A DNA stretch of 64,000 nucleotides from Marinomonas algarum (GTDB lineage Bacteria; Pseudomonadota; Gammaproteobacteria; Pseudomonadales; Marinomonadaceae). The notes beneath the pieces are model-generated. The model worked only from the letters and a program-made list of their open reading frames with translations. It did not search any database and was not told the origin of the DNA. Of this stretch, positions 62,116 through 64,000 are shown one piece after another (position 1 is the first letter of the stretch; each line of letters begins with the position of its first letter). The position numbers and the translations under genes were made by a program. Location of the stretch: positions 62,001-126,000 of the forward strand of contig NZ_JAJATW010000007.1 in assembly GCF_020532605.1 (NCBI RefSeq), read 5' to 3'.

Positions 62116-62880
62116 ATGGGGCAACGCTCTCGACAGGACAAGATTGTCACGATTGTAAAAGAAACCGGCTACGTCACCATTGACGAGCTGGCCAGCAAGT
62201 TTGCGGTGACGCCACAGACCATTCGTCGCGATATCAATGATTTGGCAAAATCTGGACAGATACGTCGTCATCATGGCGGCGCCAGTTGTGACTCCAGTAC
62301 CACCAATGTGTCCTACGCCACTCGACAAATTTTACAGCTTTCTGCCAAAGAACAGATTGCCAAGCGCATCGCGGCGGAAATTCCAAACAATGCGTCTTTA
62401 TTTATTAATATCGGCACCACCACAGAAACGGTGGCCCGTGCCCTACTGCATCATCAAGGTCTGCAAGTCATCACCAATAACCTTAATGTGGCGGCGATTT
62501 TAAGCGCAAAAGAAGACTTTACCGTGATCATTGCCGGTGGCACAGTGCGCTCAAGGGACGGCGGTGTGATGGGGGAAGCCACCATTGATTTCATCAATCA
62601 GTTTCGGGTGGACTTTGGTATTATCGGCATCAGCGGCATCGACCCGACTGATGGTTCATTGCTAGATTACGATTATCAAGAAGTGCGAGTCGCCCAAAGC
62701 ATTATCAATAATTCACGCAGTGTTTTCTTAGCCGCCGACAGTGAAAAATTTGGCCGTAACGCCGTCGTGCGTTTGGGTAATATCACTCAGGTAGATCGCT
62801 TGTTCACCGATGCCCCGCCACCCAAAGCCATTGCGGCTTTGATGAAGGAACATAAGGTTCGTCTTGAACTGTCATCTTAA
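62116..62880 (+). CDS. glpR: DeoR-family glycerol-3-phosphate regulon repressor
   Basis: 254 residues. DeoR HTH at the N-terminus ([37 protein letters not shown]); the ligand-binding DeoRC domain begins near residue 75, with [14 protein letters not shown] and [14 protein letters not shown]. It represses glp genes until glycerol-3-phosphate binds. It stands between glpK and glpD. ATG 62116 follows AAGGAGAAAAAAACGCC. The 240 bases to glpD are AT-rich, pyrimidine-rich on the plus strand. Confidence 0.93.
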   Translation: MGQRSRQDKIVTIVKETGYVTIDELASKFAVTPQTIRRDINDLAKSGQIRRHHGGASCDSSTTNVSYATRQILQLSAKEQIAKRIAAEIPNNASLFINIGTTTETVARALLHHQGLQVITNNLNVAAILSAKEDFTVIIAGGTVRSRDGGVMGEATIDFINQFRVDFGIIGISGIDPTDGSLLDYDYQEVRVAQSIINNSRSVFLAADSEKFGRNAVVRLGNITQVDRLFTDAPPPKAIAALMKEHKVRLELSS

Positions 62881-62910
62881 TGCTTTAAGGTGACAGCCTG
62901 CCTTTTTGCT

Positions 62911-62983
62911 TTCCTCTTAAAACAACCCTTTTTACTTTCTTTTTTCTGCTTTTCTTTTAAAACGGCTTTTTTCTTTACCGTTA
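62911..62983 (+). repeat. Imperfect direct repeat in the glpR-glpD gap
   Basis: Two pyrimidine-rich segments share TGCTTTYCTYTTAAAACRRC (at about 62909-62928 and 62948-62967). The rest of the 239-base gap holds only the glpD operators described separately. Confidence 0.45.
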
Positions 62984-63062
62984 TTCTCACCCCACTCTTA
63001 CTAAATATTCATCATAAGGTCACAAAAGGGTGTTGTCATAGAGGATCAACACCTTTACTATC

Positions 63063-63089
63063 GAACATAAATGTTCACTTTCGAACAAA
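63063..63089. promoter_or_regulatory. Candidate GlpR operators upstream of glpD
   Basis: AATGTTCACTTTCGAACAAA (63070-63089) fits the ATGTTCG/CGAACAT dyad of E. coli GlpR operators, with a few mismatches. GAACATAAATGTTC (63063-63076) overlaps it, and another TGAACA half-site lies at about 63101. Clustered half-sites 30-60 bases ahead of glpD suggest GlpR repression. Confidence 0.6.
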
Positions 63090-63119
63090 ATAAACCTTTT
63101 TGAACACGCGAGGCTCCAC

Positions 63120-64000
63120 ATGAATTCATCCCATTTTGACGTATTTGTCGTTGGTGGCGGCATCAATGGTACCGGTATCGCTGCCGACGCGGCAGGTCGA
63201 GGTTTGCACGTGGGGCTGTGTGAAATGGGCGACTTAGCCCACGCGACCTCTTCGTCCAGCAGCAAACTGATTCATGGTGGCTTGCGCTACCTTGAGCATT
63301 ATGAATTCCGCTTGGTGAAAGAAGCGCTAAACGAACGAGAAGTGTTATTGAAAGTGGCGCCGCATTTAGTGACACCGATGCGCTTTCAGATGCCCCATCG
63401 TCCTCATTTACGCCCTGCTTGGTTGATTCGTCTTGGGCTGTTTTTGTATGACACACTGGGCAAACGTGAAACGCTCCCCGGCTCTAAAGGGGTGAAATAC
63501 GGTGCGGACAGCCCACTAAAAAGCGACATCAAACAGGGTTTTGAATATTCTGATTGCTGGGTAGACGATGCACGCTTGGTTGTCATCAACGCCATGAGTG
63601 CGCAGCATCACGGCGCAGCCATTTTTGCCCGCACGCGTTGTGTCTCTGCCAAACGCCAAGACAACCAATGGCACTTGGTGCTAGAAGATCAACTGACTCA
63701 GGAAACCCAAGAAGTGACGGCCAAAGCATTAATTAACGCGGCCGGCCCTTGGGTGTCGTCTTTTATTGAAACCAAGTTAGAGCGAAAAGCGCCCTACGGC
63801 ATTCGTATGATTAAGGGCAGTCACATTGTGGTGCCGAAGCTCTATGAGCACAATAACGCGTTTATTATGCAAAACACCGATAAGCGTATTGTGTTCGCCA
63901 TTCCTTACCGTGACGATTACACCTTACTGGGCACCACGGATGTAGAGTACAAGGGAGACCCTAACACGGTTGAAATTGACAGTGATGAAACCCAATACAT
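63120..64000 (+). CDS. glpD: Aerobic glycerol-3-phosphate dehydrogenase (partial, runs off the window)
   Basis: The first 293 residues are visible. FAD-binding motif VVGGGINGTGIAADAAGRG at residues 9-27, then CEMGDLAHATSSSSSKLIHG and GGLRYLEHYEFRLV, hallmark of GlpD; AINAAGPWV-type segment and RMIKGSHIVVP follow. It oxidises sn-glycerol-3-phosphate to dihydroxyacetone phosphate at the inner membrane and feeds electrons to quinone. ATG 63120 follows GAGGCTCC. The 3' end is outside the window. Confidence 0.95.
   Translation, partial: MNSSHFDVFVVGGGINGTGIAADAAGRGLHVGLCEMGDLAHATSSSSSKLIHGGLRYLEHYEFRLVKEALNEREVLLKVAPHLVTPMRFQMPHRPHLRPAWLIRLGLFLYDTLGKRETLPGSKGVKYGADSPLKSDIKQGFEYSDCWVDDARLVVINAMSAQHHGAAIFARTRCVSAKRQDNQWHLVLEDQLTQETQEVTAKALINAAGPWVSSFIETKLERKAPYGIRMIKGSHIVVPKLYEHNNAFIMQNTDKRIVFAIPYRDDYTLLGTTDVEYKGDPNTVEIDSDETQY

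Overview
The window looks like chromosomal DNA of a marine gammaproteobacterium, most like Oceanospirillales such as Marinomonas. This is inferred from the gene types and arrangement (PycR-PycA-PycB, YjbEFGH, arsR/arsC-arsH/acr3, a REP-associated transposase with its repeats); no database search was possible. I see no tRNA, rRNA, CRISPR array or prophage.

Layout. 1-9.5 kb: metabolic genes (an ABC exporter, a LysR/FMN alpha-hydroxy-acid dehydrogenase pair, a GST, a cytochrome b561, a PepQ-like prolidase) interrupted by a complete IS605-type element at 2081-4272 that carries a Y1 transposase (TnpA) and an RNA-guided nuclease (TnpB). 9.5-13.95 kb: an AT-rich islet with two OafA-type acyltransferases and a relic of an IS5-family transposase, bounded by two nearly identical terminators. 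13.95-36.7 kb: a long minus-strand exopolysaccharide (EPS) cluster. 36.96-38.4 kb: a beta-CASP metallo-beta-lactamase protein on the other strand. 38.6-47 kb: the export machinery, Wzc-Wzb-Wza on the minus strand and YjbE-YjbFGH on the plus strand. 47.1-49.8 kb: an arsenic operon with a fused ArsC-ArsH protein. 49.8-52.1 kb: dense arrays of two REP-like repeat families around a RAYT transposase, plus a DUF4760 gene with a structured leader. 52.1-57.6 kb: aroQ, pyruvate carboxylase (pycA, pycB, pycR) and a peroxiredoxin. 57.8-64 kb: a MocR regulator, small conserved proteins and the glycerol regulon (glpK, glpR, glpD; glpD runs off the end).

How the EPS genes fit together (inference from families). 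PglF/E/D-type enzymes would make UDP-N,N'-diacetylbacillosamine, and a PglC-type transferase would load it on undecaprenyl phosphate. Several GT4 and GT2 glycosyltransferases extend the unit using, among others, UDP-glucuronate (Ugd) and UDP-galactose (GalE). RmlA and RmlB without RmlC/RmlD, plus a VioA/WecE-type aminotransferase, point to a dTDP-amino-dideoxy sugar. A local ACP, KASIII, an unrecognised 191-aa protein and a LpxD-like acyltransferase could N-acylate that sugar with a dedicated acyl chain. A GT2-pyruvyltransferase fusion could add a ketal pyruvate. A Wzx flippase (beside a truncated paralogue), a candidate Wzy and Wza/Wzb/Wzc complete a Wzy-dependent export route. An EPS-type MarR protein is the local regulator candidate.

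Most unusual points: the IS605 element whose TTGAT target overlaps the stop codon of a LysR gene, the REP/RAYT arrays, the ACP/KASIII/LpxD-like sugar-acylation module, the ArsC-ArsH fusion, the terminator-bounded acyltransferase islet, and tandem 16-bp repeats that start inside stop-codon regions of two genes.
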